DNA of 62,188 nt, taken from Streptomyces lincolnensis. GTDB taxonomy: Bacteria > Actinomycetota > Actinomycetes > Streptomycetales > Streptomycetaceae. The stretch spans positions 1 to 62,188 of the forward strand of contig NZ_JAIHON010000028.1 of NCBI RefSeq assembly GCF_021173675.1, written 5' to 3'. Shown here one piece after another: positions 16,275 through 23,412 of this stretch (position 1 is the stretch's first letter; the number at the start of each line of letters is the position of its first letter). The translations under genes were made by a program, and so were the position numbers. Below the pieces are notes generated by a model. It was not told where the DNA came from, did not search any database, and was given only the letters and a program-made list of their open reading frames with translations.

Positions 16275-16916
16275 TCAGTGGGGCAGGACCAGCATCACGG
16301 CCGTCCCCAACGCCATCGCCCCGTCGCGGACGTGCCCGTACGGGTCCGCCGCGGCGGCGCGGTGCGCGGTGCCCGCGGCGGTCCGCAGCGTGGGCATGGA
16401 GCGCAGCAACGACCGTACGGCGTAGCCGAGGAGACAGAGCGTCAGCGCGGCGGTGACCAGGTCCGCCGTCATCGAGCCGCTCGCCGCGGCGCCTTGGGCC
16501 GCGGTGTGGTGGGCGACCGGAACACCTCCGGCCAGGGTCTCGTGGGCGGGGGCGGCCCCACCGTGGGGCATCCGCGACATCCAGGCCATCGCCGCCATGC
16601 CCGCGGCCGACGGCAGCCGCCCGGCGATCGCCGCCACCCTGCCGGTCGTACGGCGGTACAGCGCGGTCAGCGGGAACCACAGCGTGGCCGCCGCGCAGAG
16701 CAGCATCGTGGTCCGCCCGGTCAGTGACCGGCCGAGGCTCCAGGGCATGATCGCCATGGCCGCCGCCATGGCGAAGTGCAGCAGGTGGTCCACCCGGTCA
16801 CGGCCGTCCGCTCCCGGTGACCGGACCCCGCGCCGCAGTACATGCAGGGCCACGATGACGAAGAGTAGCGTCAGCATGCAGTGCACGATGAGGGCTGCTG
16901 GCGTCTTGTCCGACAC
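16275..16916 (-). CDS. DUF5134 multi-pass membrane protein
   Basis: The 213-residue protein has about five hydrophobic segments (ALIVHCMLTLLFVIVALHVL; HLLHFAMAAAMAIMPW; TMLLCAAATLWFPLTALY; MTADLVTAALTLCLLGYAV; MALGTAVMLVL). The HFAMAAAMAIMPW motif is typical of the actinobacterial DUF5134 family, whose function is unknown; related small membrane proteins appear beside copper and haem proteins. GTG at 16916 is preferred over ATG at 16937 because AGGAGG stands eight bases before it. An ECF41-type promoter lies at 16980-16954. Its leader and start resemble those of the His-rich cupin gene. Confidence 0.75.
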   Translation of the reverse strand: MSDKTPAALIVHCMLTLLFVIVALHVLRRGVRSPGADGRDRVDHLLHFAMAAAMAIMPWSLGRSLTGRTTMLLCAAATLWFPLTALYRRTTGRVAAIAGRLPSAAGMAAMAWMSRMPHGGAAPAHETLAGGVPVAHHTAAQGAAASGSMTADLVTAALTLCLLGYAVRSLLRSMPTLRTAAGTAHRAAAADPYGHVRDGAMALGTAVMLVLPH

Positions 16917-16953
16917 TGGGTGCGCCTCCTGGTCCATGACGGTTCTCAGTCCT

Positions 16954-16980
16954 GACCAGGTGTGCGATCGATCCGTGACA
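16954..16980 (-). promoter_or_regulatory. ECF41-type promoter for the DUF5134 gene
   Basis: Minus strand TGTCACG (16980-16974), 16 bp, GGTC (16957-16954) followed by A. The GTG start is at 16916. The flanks (CTGTCGTC before, GATC after the -35, CACACC before the -10) also match the promoter at 9096. Confidence 0.73.
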
Positions 16981-17085
16981 GCGACGACAGCTGTCCGGAG
17001 TGCGCGAGTGACACGGTGTGCCAAGGTGATGACGCCGGGACGGCGGAACACCGGCTCGGGCCTTCGCGGGCATTGAGGGGCCGGG

Positions 17086-17112
17086 CGTCACAGTTCCGGC
17101 CGCGTGTCGGTC
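17086..17112 (+). promoter_or_regulatory. ECF41-type promoter for the OsmC/Ohr gene
   Basis: CGTCACA (17086-17092), 16 bp, GGTC (17109-17112) followed by A. One mismatch in the first base of the -35. The GTG start is at 17199. Confidence 0.68.
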
Positions 17113-17198
17113 ATTCAGTAGTCCCGGATCTTTGCCGGACCTCTGCCGGACCGGACCTCTGCTGGGACTGCGCCCTTCGACGACAACGGAGTCATGTC

Positions 17199-17696
17199 GT
17201 GACCGACCCAATCCAGTTGCCCACCCTGTCGACCGAGAAGGACTACGACGGAGAGGAGTTCTCGCCCATCTATACGACCACCGTGACCGTCCACGGCGGT
17301 GTGGCCTCCCACGGTCGGGCCTCCGGCCGGGCACGCTCGTCCGACGGCTCTCTCGACCTCGACCTGCGGATGCCGGCCGAGTTGGGCGGTGACGGCCGGG
17401 GAACCAACCCCGAGCAGCTCTTCGCGGCGGGTTTCGCGGCCTGTTTCCACGGCGCTCTGAGCCTGCTGGCACGTCAGGAAGGCCTCGATCCGGCGGCGAT
17501 CTCGGTCGAGGCGACCGTCGCCTTCGGGCGCGACCCGGAGGACGGCGGCTATCTGCTGTACGTCGATCTGGTGGCGCGGTGGCCCGGAGTCGCTCCCGAG
17601 ACAGCCGGCGACCTGATCGAGAAGGCCGACGCGTTGTGTCCGTACGCACGCATGGCCTGGCGGGGAACACCGACCACCATCACGCTGGCCCCCTGA
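17199..17696 (+). CDS. OsmC/Ohr-family organic hydroperoxide reductase
   Basis: The 165-residue protein has both redox cysteines in family contexts: FAACFHGAL (peroxidatic) and DALCPYARMAW (resolving). The TNPEQLFAAGFAACFHGAL motif is the Ohr signature. Ohr enzymes reduce organic hydroperoxides using lipoylated proteins as thiol donors. The GTG at 17199 is in frame and begins a fold-consistent N-terminus (VTDPIQLPTLSTEKDYDGEE); no strong Shine-Dalgarno sequence is visible. It follows an ECF41-type promoter, which makes peroxide or electrophile stress a reasonable trigger for the regulon. Confidence 0.9.
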   Translation: MTDPIQLPTLSTEKDYDGEEFSPIYTTTVTVHGGVASHGRASGRARSSDGSLDLDLRMPAELGGDGRGTNPEQLFAAGFAACFHGALSLLARQEGLDPAAISVEATVAFGRDPEDGGYLLYVDLVARWPGVAPETAGDLIEKADALCPYARMAWRGTPTTITLAP

Positions 17697-17715
17697 CCGG
17701 CACGCCCGGCGACTG

Positions 17716-17912
17716 TCAGGACGGGAACCACAGGTCCGCGTCGGCGGCTTCTTCCTTGCGAGCGACGAGAGGGTGGTCCCCCACCTCCGGAGCCGCCGCG
17801 GTGAAGTACTCGGCGTTGACGGCGAGTCCTCGTAGATGCAGTCCACAGGGCATTCGGTCACACAGGCCCGGTCCTTGATGTCGACGCAGGGCTGCGCGAT
17901 GACGTACGTCAT
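17716..17912 (-). pseudogene. Ferredoxin gene with internal deletion and frameshift
   Basis: From ATG 17912, behind a GAGGAGAGGG ribosome site, the frame reads MTYVIAQPCVDIKDRACVTE and CPVDCIYEDS, the exact start of a 7Fe/4Fe actinobacterial ferredoxin. Then the second cysteine cluster and linker (roughly 40 residues in homologues) are missing. The typical C-terminal end (NAEYFTAAAPEVGDHPLV) appears in a different frame, stopping at 17716. A deletion near 17825 explains both. The first frame runs on antisense through the OsmC gene. The strong ribosome site and the ECF41-type promoter at 18005 are still intact. Confidence 0.78.
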
Positions 17913-17978
17913 CCCTCTCCTCCTCGAACGTCGAACGCGTCGCGGCGCCGGCTCGCAGGTCGTCGGGCTCGTCTGTAT

Positions 17979-18005
17979 GACCAAGGACGCCGTCACGTTG
18001 TGACA
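17979..18005 (-). promoter_or_regulatory. ECF41-type promoter for the ferredoxin remnant
   Basis: Minus strand TGTCACA (18005-17999), 16 bp, GGTC (17982-17979) followed by A. The ferredoxin ATG is at 17912. Confidence 0.75.
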
Positions 18006-18091
18006 CGGCTCTGCCGCTGACGCGAACCGACCTCGCCCACGCCTTCGGCTTGAAGTCGGCCGCCAGAGAAACGCTTCACGCACAGCTCCCG

Positions 18092-18118
18092 TGTCACAGA
18101 AAACGTTCGCGCTCGGTC
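18092..18118 (+). promoter_or_regulatory. ECF41-type promoter for the second NAD(P)-binding oxidoreductase
   Basis: TGTCACA (18092-18098), 16 bp, GGTC (18115-18118) followed by T. The ATG is at 18164, leaving a short leader with an AAAGGA ribosome site. Confidence 0.78.
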
Positions 18119-18163
18119 TCTCCCAGTGCGGACGACACCGCACCTCTCGAAAGGATCGTCACC

Positions 18164-18910
18164 ATGAAGGTTGTAGTCATCGGCGGTACCGGACTGATCG
18201 GCTCGAAGGTGGTGGCCAAGCTCAATGAGCACGGTCACGAGGCGGTACCGGCCGCCCCGAACACCGGCGTCAACACGCTCACGGGCGAGGGGCTCGCCGA
18301 GGTCCTGACCGGTGCGTCGGTCGTGATCGACGTGTCCAACTCGCCGTCCTTCGAGAACGACGCCGTGATGGAGTTCTTCCGGACTTCGACCACCAACCTC
18401 CTCAAGGCGGAGGCGGACGCAGGGGTGACCCACCACGTGGCGCTCTCCGTGGTCGGCACGGAGCGGCTGCAGGAGAGCGGCTACTTCCGCGCCAAGCAGG
18501 CGCAGGAGACCCTGATCAAGGAGTCCGGCATCGCCTACTCCATCGTTCACGCCACGCAGTTCTTCGAGTTCATGAAGGGCATCGCCGAGGCGGCGACCGA
18601 CGGTGACACCGTCCGGCTGGCCCCGGTCAGGATCCGTCCGGTCTTCTCCGACGACGTGGCCGCCACGGTCGGCCGCACCGCGGTCGGCGGACCCGTCAAC
18701 GGGGTCGTGGAGATCGCCGGCCCCGACGAGTTCCAGCTCGACGAGCTGATCCGCAAGGGCCTGGCCGCCAAGAAGGACCCGCGCAAGGTCGTGGCCGACG
18801 TGCACGCCCCGTACTTCGGTGCGGAGCTGCAAGAGACCACGCTGCTCCCCGGTCCGGACGCGAACATCGGCGCGACCCGGTTCGCCGACTGGCTCGCCCA
18901 GCAGGGCTGA
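18164..18910 (+). CDS. NAD(P)-binding NmrA/atypical SDR oxidoreductase (copy 2)
   Basis: The 248-residue protein starts MKVVVIGGTGLIGSKVVAKL with a GGTGLIG dinucleotide-binding loop. It has the same layout as the 9267 protein, including FFRTSTTNLLKAEADAGVTH and a C-terminal LLPGPDANIGATRFADWL. The two are clear paralogues, each behind an ECF41-type promoter. This copy lies closest to the sigma gene, separated only by whiB, and is the classic position for an ECF41 partner oxidoreductase. Catalytic function is not certain, as the YxxxK pair is not obvious. Confidence 0.88.
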   Translation: MKVVVIGGTGLIGSKVVAKLNEHGHEAVPAAPNTGVNTLTGEGLAEVLTGASVVIDVSNSPSFENDAVMEFFRTSTTNLLKAEADAGVTHHVALSVVGTERLQESGYFRAKQAQETLIKESGIAYSIVHATQFFEFMKGIAEAATDGDTVRLAPVRIRPVFSDDVAATVGRTAVGGPVNGVVEIAGPDEFQLDELIRKGLAAKKDPRKVVADVHAPYFGAELQETTLLPGPDANIGATRFADWLAQQG

Positions 18911-18949
18911 GTCGGCGGGTGGCGGGCCCTCGTTGGCCCGCCCACCGGA

Positions 18950-18995
18950 TGGGAGGGGGCCTGTCGTCCGCACTGCGGCACGGCAGGCCCCCTCC
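18950..18995. terminator. Bidirectional terminator between oxidoreductase and whiB-like gene
   Basis: Thirteen-base arms GGGAGGGGGCCTG (18950-18962) and CAGGCCCCCTCCC (18983-18995) form a perfect stem between two convergent genes. A weaker GGTGGCGGGCC / GGCCCGCCCACC stem precedes it. Confidence 0.82.
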
Positions 18996-19076
18996 CTCGT
19001 GACAAGACCGCTTCGCCGGTCGGTGCCCAGCCCGAGAGCCCGCCCCGCCCACCCACATCCGCCATGGATCCCGCTC

Positions 19077-19340
19077 TCAGGCTGCGCTCTTCACGGCCTG
19101 CTCGCGCACCGACCGCCGTCGCATCGCCCGGCGCTCCCCTTCCGTGGTTCCTCCCCAGATCCCCTCGACCGGACCCGTCTCGACGGCCCAGGCCAGACAC
19201 TGCCGGGTCACGGGGCAACGGCGGCAGACGGATTTGGCCTCGTCCGCCTGCAGCGTCGCCGGACCGCTGTTGACACTGCCGACGGGGAAGAAGAGGTCAG
19301 GGTCCTCGCTCAGGCAGAGTCCCCTTACGCGCCAATCCAT
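19077..19340 (-). CDS. WhiB-like iron-sulfur transcription factor
   Basis: The 87-residue protein has the four cysteines of the [4Fe-4S] cluster in the usual spacing: one near the N-terminus (VRGLCLSED) and C-x-x-C-x5-C (VCRRCPVTRQC). These are followed by the GIWGGTTEGER turn and a basic C-terminal tail (RRAMRRRSVRE). Wbl proteins bind the housekeeping sigma factor region 4 and sense oxygen or nitric oxide. Having one under an ECF41-type promoter (19476-19450) could connect the sigma factor to a wider redox response. The start ATG at 19340 gives a normal-length protein. Confidence 0.92.
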   Translation of the reverse strand: MDWRVRGLCLSEDPDLFFPVGSVNSGPATLQADEAKSVCRRCPVTRQCLAWAVETGPVEGIWGGTTEGERRAMRRRSVREQAVKSAA

Positions 19341-19449
19341 GGAATGCCTCCTGTGTGCGGAACGGATACCGGTTCGGGGGGGGAGGTCGCTCTGTGTGTG
19401 GGGAGCTGGCGAAAAGCGCGTGCCGCGCAGGACCGCTCTCCACTTGACA

Positions 19450-19476
19450 GACCGAACTGTCGGCGCGCGTGTGACA
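19450..19476 (-). promoter_or_regulatory. ECF41-type promoter for the whiB-like gene
   Basis: Minus strand TGTCACA (19476-19470), 16 bp, GGTC (19453-19450) followed by T. The target ATG is at 19340. Confidence 0.77.
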
Positions 19477-19587
19477 TCCGCCCGTCGCAGCGCCCGCCAC
19501 CGCGAGGCCCGCTCCGACGGCGCGGCAGCACTGCCCGCCTCTCGAAAACCCGGTCTCGGAAACCCGGCAAAAAACTCTCCGCGAAAG

Positions 19588-19614
19588 TGTCACGAAGCAT
19601 CCGCGCCCGCGGTC
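19588..19614 (+). promoter_or_regulatory. ECF41-type promoter for the sigma gene itself
   Basis: TGTCACG (19588-19594), 16 bp, GGTC (19611-19614) followed by A. The sigma gene starts at 19749. It implies autoregulation. Confidence 0.72.
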
Positions 19615-19748
19615 ACTTCGTGCGGAGGCGAACACAGCGCCCTGCCGGATCCCTCAGTGCGCCGGGCCGCCACCGCGGCGGTCCTCGACAGAGAGGCCGA
19701 TCGCCTTCGCCGACGCACCCGTGACACAGAAACGGAGACTGAAGGATC

Positions 19749-20675
19749 ATGCATCCAGAGGCGCCCCCGACGGACAGTGACCTGAGCGAGGCCGTTTCCG
19801 TGTTCGTGGAACTCCGGCCACGCCTCTTCGGCATCGCCTATCGCCTGCTGGGCAGTGCGGTGGAGGCCGAGGACGTCGTCCAGGAGGTGTGGCTGCGTTG
19901 GCAGCGCACCGACCGCGCGATCGTGCTCAGCCCCGTCGCGTTCCTGTCCACCACCACGACACGGCTGGCCCTCAACGTGGCTCAGTCGGCCCGTCTGCGC
20001 CGCGAGAGCTACATCGGTCCGTGGCTGCCCGAGCCCGTCGACACCAGCAACGACCCGGAGGTCGGCGCCGAACGGGCCGAAGCACTCGAACTCGCCCTCC
20101 TGCTGGTGCTGGAGAAACTCCCTCCGACCGAGCGCGCCGCGTACGTGCTCAGAGAAGCCTTCGACTACGACTATCCCGAGATCGCGCGCGTCCTGGGGCT
20201 CAGCCCCGTCAACGTGCGGAAGATCGTGAGCCGGGCGCGCAAGCACCTCGCCGACGACCAGCGGGACAGCGTCGACGCCGCCGAGCACCGCAGGTTGCTC
20301 GACGCCTTCGTCGGCGCCGCCCGGCGGGGCGACGTCGGCAGGCTGGAGGAGCTGCTGACGCCGAACGCGGTCAGCCTGTCCGACGGGAACGGTATCCGGG
20401 GAGCGGCCCGGATCCCCGTCCTGGGCCGTGCCCGCGTGGCGAACCTGTCCACCGCGCACCGCCGCTTCTGGCCGACGGTCGAGGTCCAACCGGTCGAGGC
20501 CAACGGGCGCGGCGCCATCCTGCTCCACAGGGACGGCCGGCCCGCCACCTTCATGACGATCGCCGCCACACACCGTGGCATTCGCCAGGTGATGTGGGTC
20601 TTCAACCCGGCAAAGATCGCCGCGTTCCTGGACTCCCGCTCCCGTGTCCACTGGCCGGTCGTCTGCGAGGTCTGA
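19749..20675 (+). CDS. ECF41-group RNA polymerase sigma factor with SnoaL-like C-terminal domain
   Basis: Region 2 spans residues about 15-85 (PRLFGIAYRLLGSAVEAEDV) and region 4 about 115-170 (LPPTERAAYVLREAFDYDYP, then a helix-turn-helix ending RKIVSRARKHL). A NTF2/SnoaL-like domain follows (about 178-308). The three ECF41 hallmarks are visible: WLPEP at 92-96 in the linker, SDGNG at 211-215 where relatives have DGGG(R/K), and NPAKI at 286-290 where they have NPDKL. In this group the C-terminal domain controls activity directly and no anti-sigma factor is needed; none is seen here. The upstream ECF41-type site suggests autoregulation. It is the likely master of the 14 local promoters. Confidence 0.93.
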   Translation: MHPEAPPTDSDLSEAVSVFVELRPRLFGIAYRLLGSAVEAEDVVQEVWLRWQRTDRAIVLSPVAFLSTTTTRLALNVAQSARLRRESYIGPWLPEPVDTSNDPEVGAERAEALELALLLVLEKLPPTERAAYVLREAFDYDYPEIARVLGLSPVNVRKIVSRARKHLADDQRDSVDAAEHRRLLDAFVGAARRGDVGRLEELLTPNAVSLSDGNGIRGAARIPVLGRARVANLSTAHRRFWPTVEVQPVEANGRGAILLHRDGRPATFMTIAATHRGIRQVMWVFNPAKIAAFLDSRSRVHWPVVCEV

Positions 20676-20696
20676 GTTCGCCCCCGGTCGCCCTCG

Positions 20697-20726
20697 GTCG
20701 CCCGCCGTGCCGGCACGGCGGGCGAC
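20697..20726. terminator. Terminator of the sigma gene
   Basis: A perfect 15-bp inverted repeat GTCGCCCGCCGTGCC / GGCACGGCGGGCGAC lies 21 bp past the sigma stop codon, immediately before the next ECF41-type promoter. Confidence 0.82.
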
Positions 20727-20734
20727 GGGCCGGT

Positions 20735-20761
20735 TGTCACAGCGCTCCTCACTGTTCGGTC
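20735..20761 (+). promoter_or_regulatory. ECF41-type promoter for the small coiled-coil gene
   Basis: TGTCACA (20735-20741), 16 bp, GGTC (20758-20761) followed by A. The ATG is at 20823 with a GGAGCAGG ribosome site in the leader. Confidence 0.75.
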
Positions 20762-20822
20762 AATGCGGTGTCGACGGCTTGCGGCGTTGCCCGCCCGAGT
20801 CCCGCAGCGAAGGAGCAGGAAC

Positions 20823-21116
20823 ATGGAAGTGCGTGAAGCTCGTGACACAGGCTTCTCAGAAACGGTGGTGGCTCGCACGCATCGGATGTCCGATCCGGCT
20901 GCCGCCGCCGCGGCCCTGGCGGCGGAGGCCGCTCTGCTCGAAGGACGGCTGAGCGTGCTCCGAGAGGCGATCGAAACAGTGGACGCCCGTATCCACGCGG
21001 TCTCCGAGACTCTGCGGCGACTGCGCCTCTCCGCTGCAGGGTCCCCCGACAACGAAGCGCCCGCGGGCCGGGAAGGCGGCGCCCGCATCGCCCCTTCGAC
21101 GCCCGGTCCTACCTGA
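20823..21116 (+). CDS. Small predicted coiled-coil protein, 97 residues
   Basis: This protein has a central heptad-rich helix (residues about 25-70, AAAAALAAEAALLEGRLSVL through VDARIHAVSETLRRLRL) and a disordered Pro/Gly-rich C-terminus. It has no signal peptide or membrane segment. I do not recognise a family. Its coiled coil resembles that of the next protein (21332), which adds a winged helix, so the two may interact. It is under an ECF41-type promoter. The start was chosen for the GGAGCAGG ribosome site and the position of the promoter. Confidence 0.68.
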   Translation: MEVREARDTGFSETVVARTHRMSDPAAAAAALAAEAALLEGRLSVLREAIETVDARIHAVSETLRRLRLSAAGSPDNEAPAGREGGARIAPSTPGPT

Positions 21117-21331
21117 CGCAGAGCGCGGACGGGTACCGGCGGACCGTCGCGGTGGACGCGGTGGACGCGGTGTGGGCCGCCACTCCCGTCGGCCGCGCTC
21201 TGCGGTCGGCGGGGGCACTCGATCAATGCCCGCTACCATCCCCGATACCATGCCCCCGATGCCGGGCCGCGTGACGGAGCCCGCACAACGGGCGGCCCCG
21301 CCGGAACAAGGGGTGCGAACGAGAGGAACCC

Positions 21332-21901
21332 ATGGTCTCCGTGACCCCCACGGCCCGCGACATCGAGATCACCGCCGAGGGCCTCCAGGCGGACCTGGCC
21401 CGCCTGGAGCTGCAGAAGCAGGCACTGGAGAGGGAACTGGCCGCGGTCACCGCGCACCTCGGCTCCGTACAGCGGGCCCTCGGCGCCCTTCGGCCCCTCA
21501 TGCCGGGGGCCGCCGCGTCGTCCGCGACACACCGTTTCGTGGCCGCGGATGCGGATGCGGATGCGGAGGCGCCGGTGACGGTGGCATCGGTGCCCACGCG
21601 GCCCGCGCCGGTCGCGGCCCCGGCCCCGGTCGAGGAGGGTGCCGGGAGCCGGGCGACGGCCGACCGTGCCGAGAGTGACACCGATGGTGTGAGGACGTAC
21701 GGCAAACTCACCGAACAGATCCTGGCCTACTTCGCACAGGCCGGCGATGTCGACGTCCGGGCCCGGGATGTGGCCGACGCCCTCGGCCGGGCCACCGACA
21801 GTGGCAGCATCAACGCCATCCGGAGCACGCTCGACCGTCTCGTCGGCTCCTCGCGCGTGCGCCGGGTCGGCCGCGGTCTGTACCGCGCGGCCAAGCCCTG
21901 A
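21332..21901 (+). CDS. Coiled-coil protein with C-terminal winged-helix-like domain
   Basis: Of 189 residues, 12-52 form a coiled coil (AEGLQADLARLELQKQALER), 65-120 a disordered Ala/Pro linker including an ADADADAE repeat coded by tandem GCGGAT units, and 122-189 a compact helical domain ending STLDRLVGSSRVRRVGRGLY. The latter resembles winged helices used for DNA or protein binding. No family name is certain. The ATG at 21332 follows GAGAGGAA. No ECF41-type site is seen upstream in 21117-21331, so its regulation is separate or by read-through. Confidence 0.72.
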   Translation: MVSVTPTARDIEITAEGLQADLARLELQKQALERELAAVTAHLGSVQRALGALRPLMPGAAASSATHRFVAADADADAEAPVTVASVPTRPAPVAAPAPVEEGAGSRATADRAESDTDGVRTYGKLTEQILAYFAQAGDVDVRARDVADALGRATDSGSINAIRSTLDRLVGSSRVRRVGRGLYRAAKP

Positions 21902-21943
21902 GCAACGCCCGGCAGTTGCCGGCAGTCCCGGCAGCGGACGCGC

Positions 21944-23275
21944 TCAGTGTGACTCCTGCAGCCGGGGCTCACCGTTGGAGACGAAGGCGTCCCTCGGGTG
22001 CTGGACCGAGGCGAGAGAGACGATGTCACGGCCGTAGAGGGTGGCGGTCGCCCACACGGCGAACACCCGCGCTTTGCGCTCCCAGCTCGGCACGGCCAGG
22101 ACGTGATAGCCGCGGTGCATCAGCCAGGCCGGGAAACCCTTGATGACCAGGCGTCGGTACTGAAAGATGCCACGGCCCAGGCCGAGCGTGGCCACCACCC
22201 CGAGGCTGTGGTGCACGTAGTTCCTGGTCGGTCGACCGCGCAGGGACGCCAGGAGGTTCTTCGCGAGGCGCTTGCCCTGACGCACCGCGTGCTGGGCGTT
22301 GGGCACCGTGCGGGCGTCCGGTCGGCCTACGGCGAGATCGGGCACCGAGGCGTCGTCACCGGCCGCCCAGACGTCCGGCACCACCTCGGTCTCCGTGCCC
22401 ACCCGGAGATCCGCGCGCACCCTCAACAGGCCGCGCTCGTCGACCGGGAGGTCGGTGTGATTGTGCACGATCGGGTTGGAGGCGTTGCCCGCCGTCCACA
22501 CCAGCAGGCCCGAGTCGTACTCCGTTCCGTCCGACAGCACGACACGTCCGTTCTCGGCGGAGAGGAGCTGGGTGTTCAGATGGACGCGCGCGCCCCGCTT
22601 CTCCAGTGAGCGCACCACCCACTCTCCGGGCCGGTCGGTGACCTCGGGCAGTATGCGGCCCCGTGCCTCGACCAGGTGGAAGGCGAGTTCGTCCGCCTTG
22701 ATCTCCGGATAGTGCTTGAGCAACGCGGAGGCCAGGCTGAGCAGTTCACCGAAGCCCTCCACTCCGGAGAAGCCGCCACCGACGACGGTGGCAGTGAGCA
22801 GCCTGCGCCGTTCCGACCCGTCCGGCAGCGTCGCCGCGCGGTCGAACGACGTGAGCAGCCGGTCGCGGATCGCCACGGCCTCCTCGACGTGTTTGAGTCC
22901 GTACGCCTGCTCGCGCAGCCCCGGAATCGGGAAGGTGCGGGTGACGGCTCCCGCCGTCACCACCAGCGTGTCGTAGCGCAGGTCGAACTCCGGCCCGGAC
23001 TGCGGCCGGACCGTGACGGTGTGCGCGGCGTTGCGGATCTCCGTCACCGCACCCGCGATCAGACGGGTCCGGTGCAGATGCCGCCGCAGCGACACCGCGG
23101 CATGACGCGCCTCCACCGACCCCGCGACCACCTCGGGCAGGAACGGCTGATACGTCATGTAGGGACGCGGGTCGACGACGGTGACCCGTGCCTCGCCGCG
23201 TCGCAACTTCTTCTCAAGACCCCACGCGGTGTAGAAACCCGCGTAGCCGCCGCCCACGATCAAGATCTCACGCAC
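21944..23275 (-). CDS. Type II NADH dehydrogenase-like FAD oxidoreductase
   Basis: The 443-residue protein has two Rossmann motifs, for FAD at the N-terminus (ILIVGGGYAGFYTAWGLEKK) and for NAD(P)H in the middle (TVVGGGFSGVEGFGELLSLA), plus a DVWAAGDDASVPDL flavin contact. This is the NDH-2 fold. NDH-2 enzymes pass electrons from NADH to membrane quinones without pumping protons, docking through amphipathic C-terminal helices (KGFPAWLMHRGYHVLAVPSW). The gene follows an ECF41-type promoter (23336-23310) with a short leader. In a regulon with Ohr, CMD and WhiB it may keep NADH turnover going during quinone or redox stress. Confidence 0.87.
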   Translation of the reverse strand: MREILIVGGGYAGFYTAWGLEKKLRRGEARVTVVDPRPYMTYQPFLPEVVAGSVEARHAAVSLRRHLHRTRLIAGAVTEIRNAAHTVTVRPQSGPEFDLRYDTLVVTAGAVTRTFPIPGLREQAYGLKHVEEAVAIRDRLLTSFDRAATLPDGSERRRLLTATVVGGGFSGVEGFGELLSLASALLKHYPEIKADELAFHLVEARGRILPEVTDRPGEWVVRSLEKRGARVHLNTQLLSAENGRVVLSDGTEYDSGLLVWTAGNASNPIVHNHTDLPVDERGLLRVRADLRVGTETEVVPDVWAAGDDASVPDLAVGRPDARTVPNAQHAVRQGKRLAKNLLASLRGRPTRNYVHHSLGVVATLGLGRGIFQYRRLVIKGFPAWLMHRGYHVLAVPSWERKARVFAVWATATLYGRDIVSLASVQHPRDAFVSNGEPRLQESH

Positions 23276-23309
23276 GGTGTCCTCTGTTCTCCTCGGCTTC
23301 GACTCTTTA

Positions 23310-23336
23310 GACCGGTCGTCGCCGTCCCGTGTGACA
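23310..23336 (-). promoter_or_regulatory. ECF41-type promoter for the NADH dehydrogenase-like gene
   Basis: Minus strand TGTCACA (23336-23330), 16 bp, GGTC (23313-23310) followed by T. The ATG is at 23275. It is the rightmost site of the set. Confidence 0.77.
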
Positions 23337-23412
23337 CAAGCGGCACCGGTCCGGGCGCATACGGGTTCGCCGATGCCGTCCGCTCGGCCGGTCTCCCCGA
23401 CCGTCGTGCCGG

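Larger units (their letters stand above)
19341..19748. other. 408-bp divergent intergenic region with two ECF41-type promoters
   Basis: No gene is supported here. The stretch holds the divergent promoters of the whiB-like gene (19476-19450) and of the sigma gene (19588-19614) with 111 bp between the two -35 boxes, plus a run of G residues near 19377-19385. Leaders of about 105 and 130 bases follow. Confidence 0.7.
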
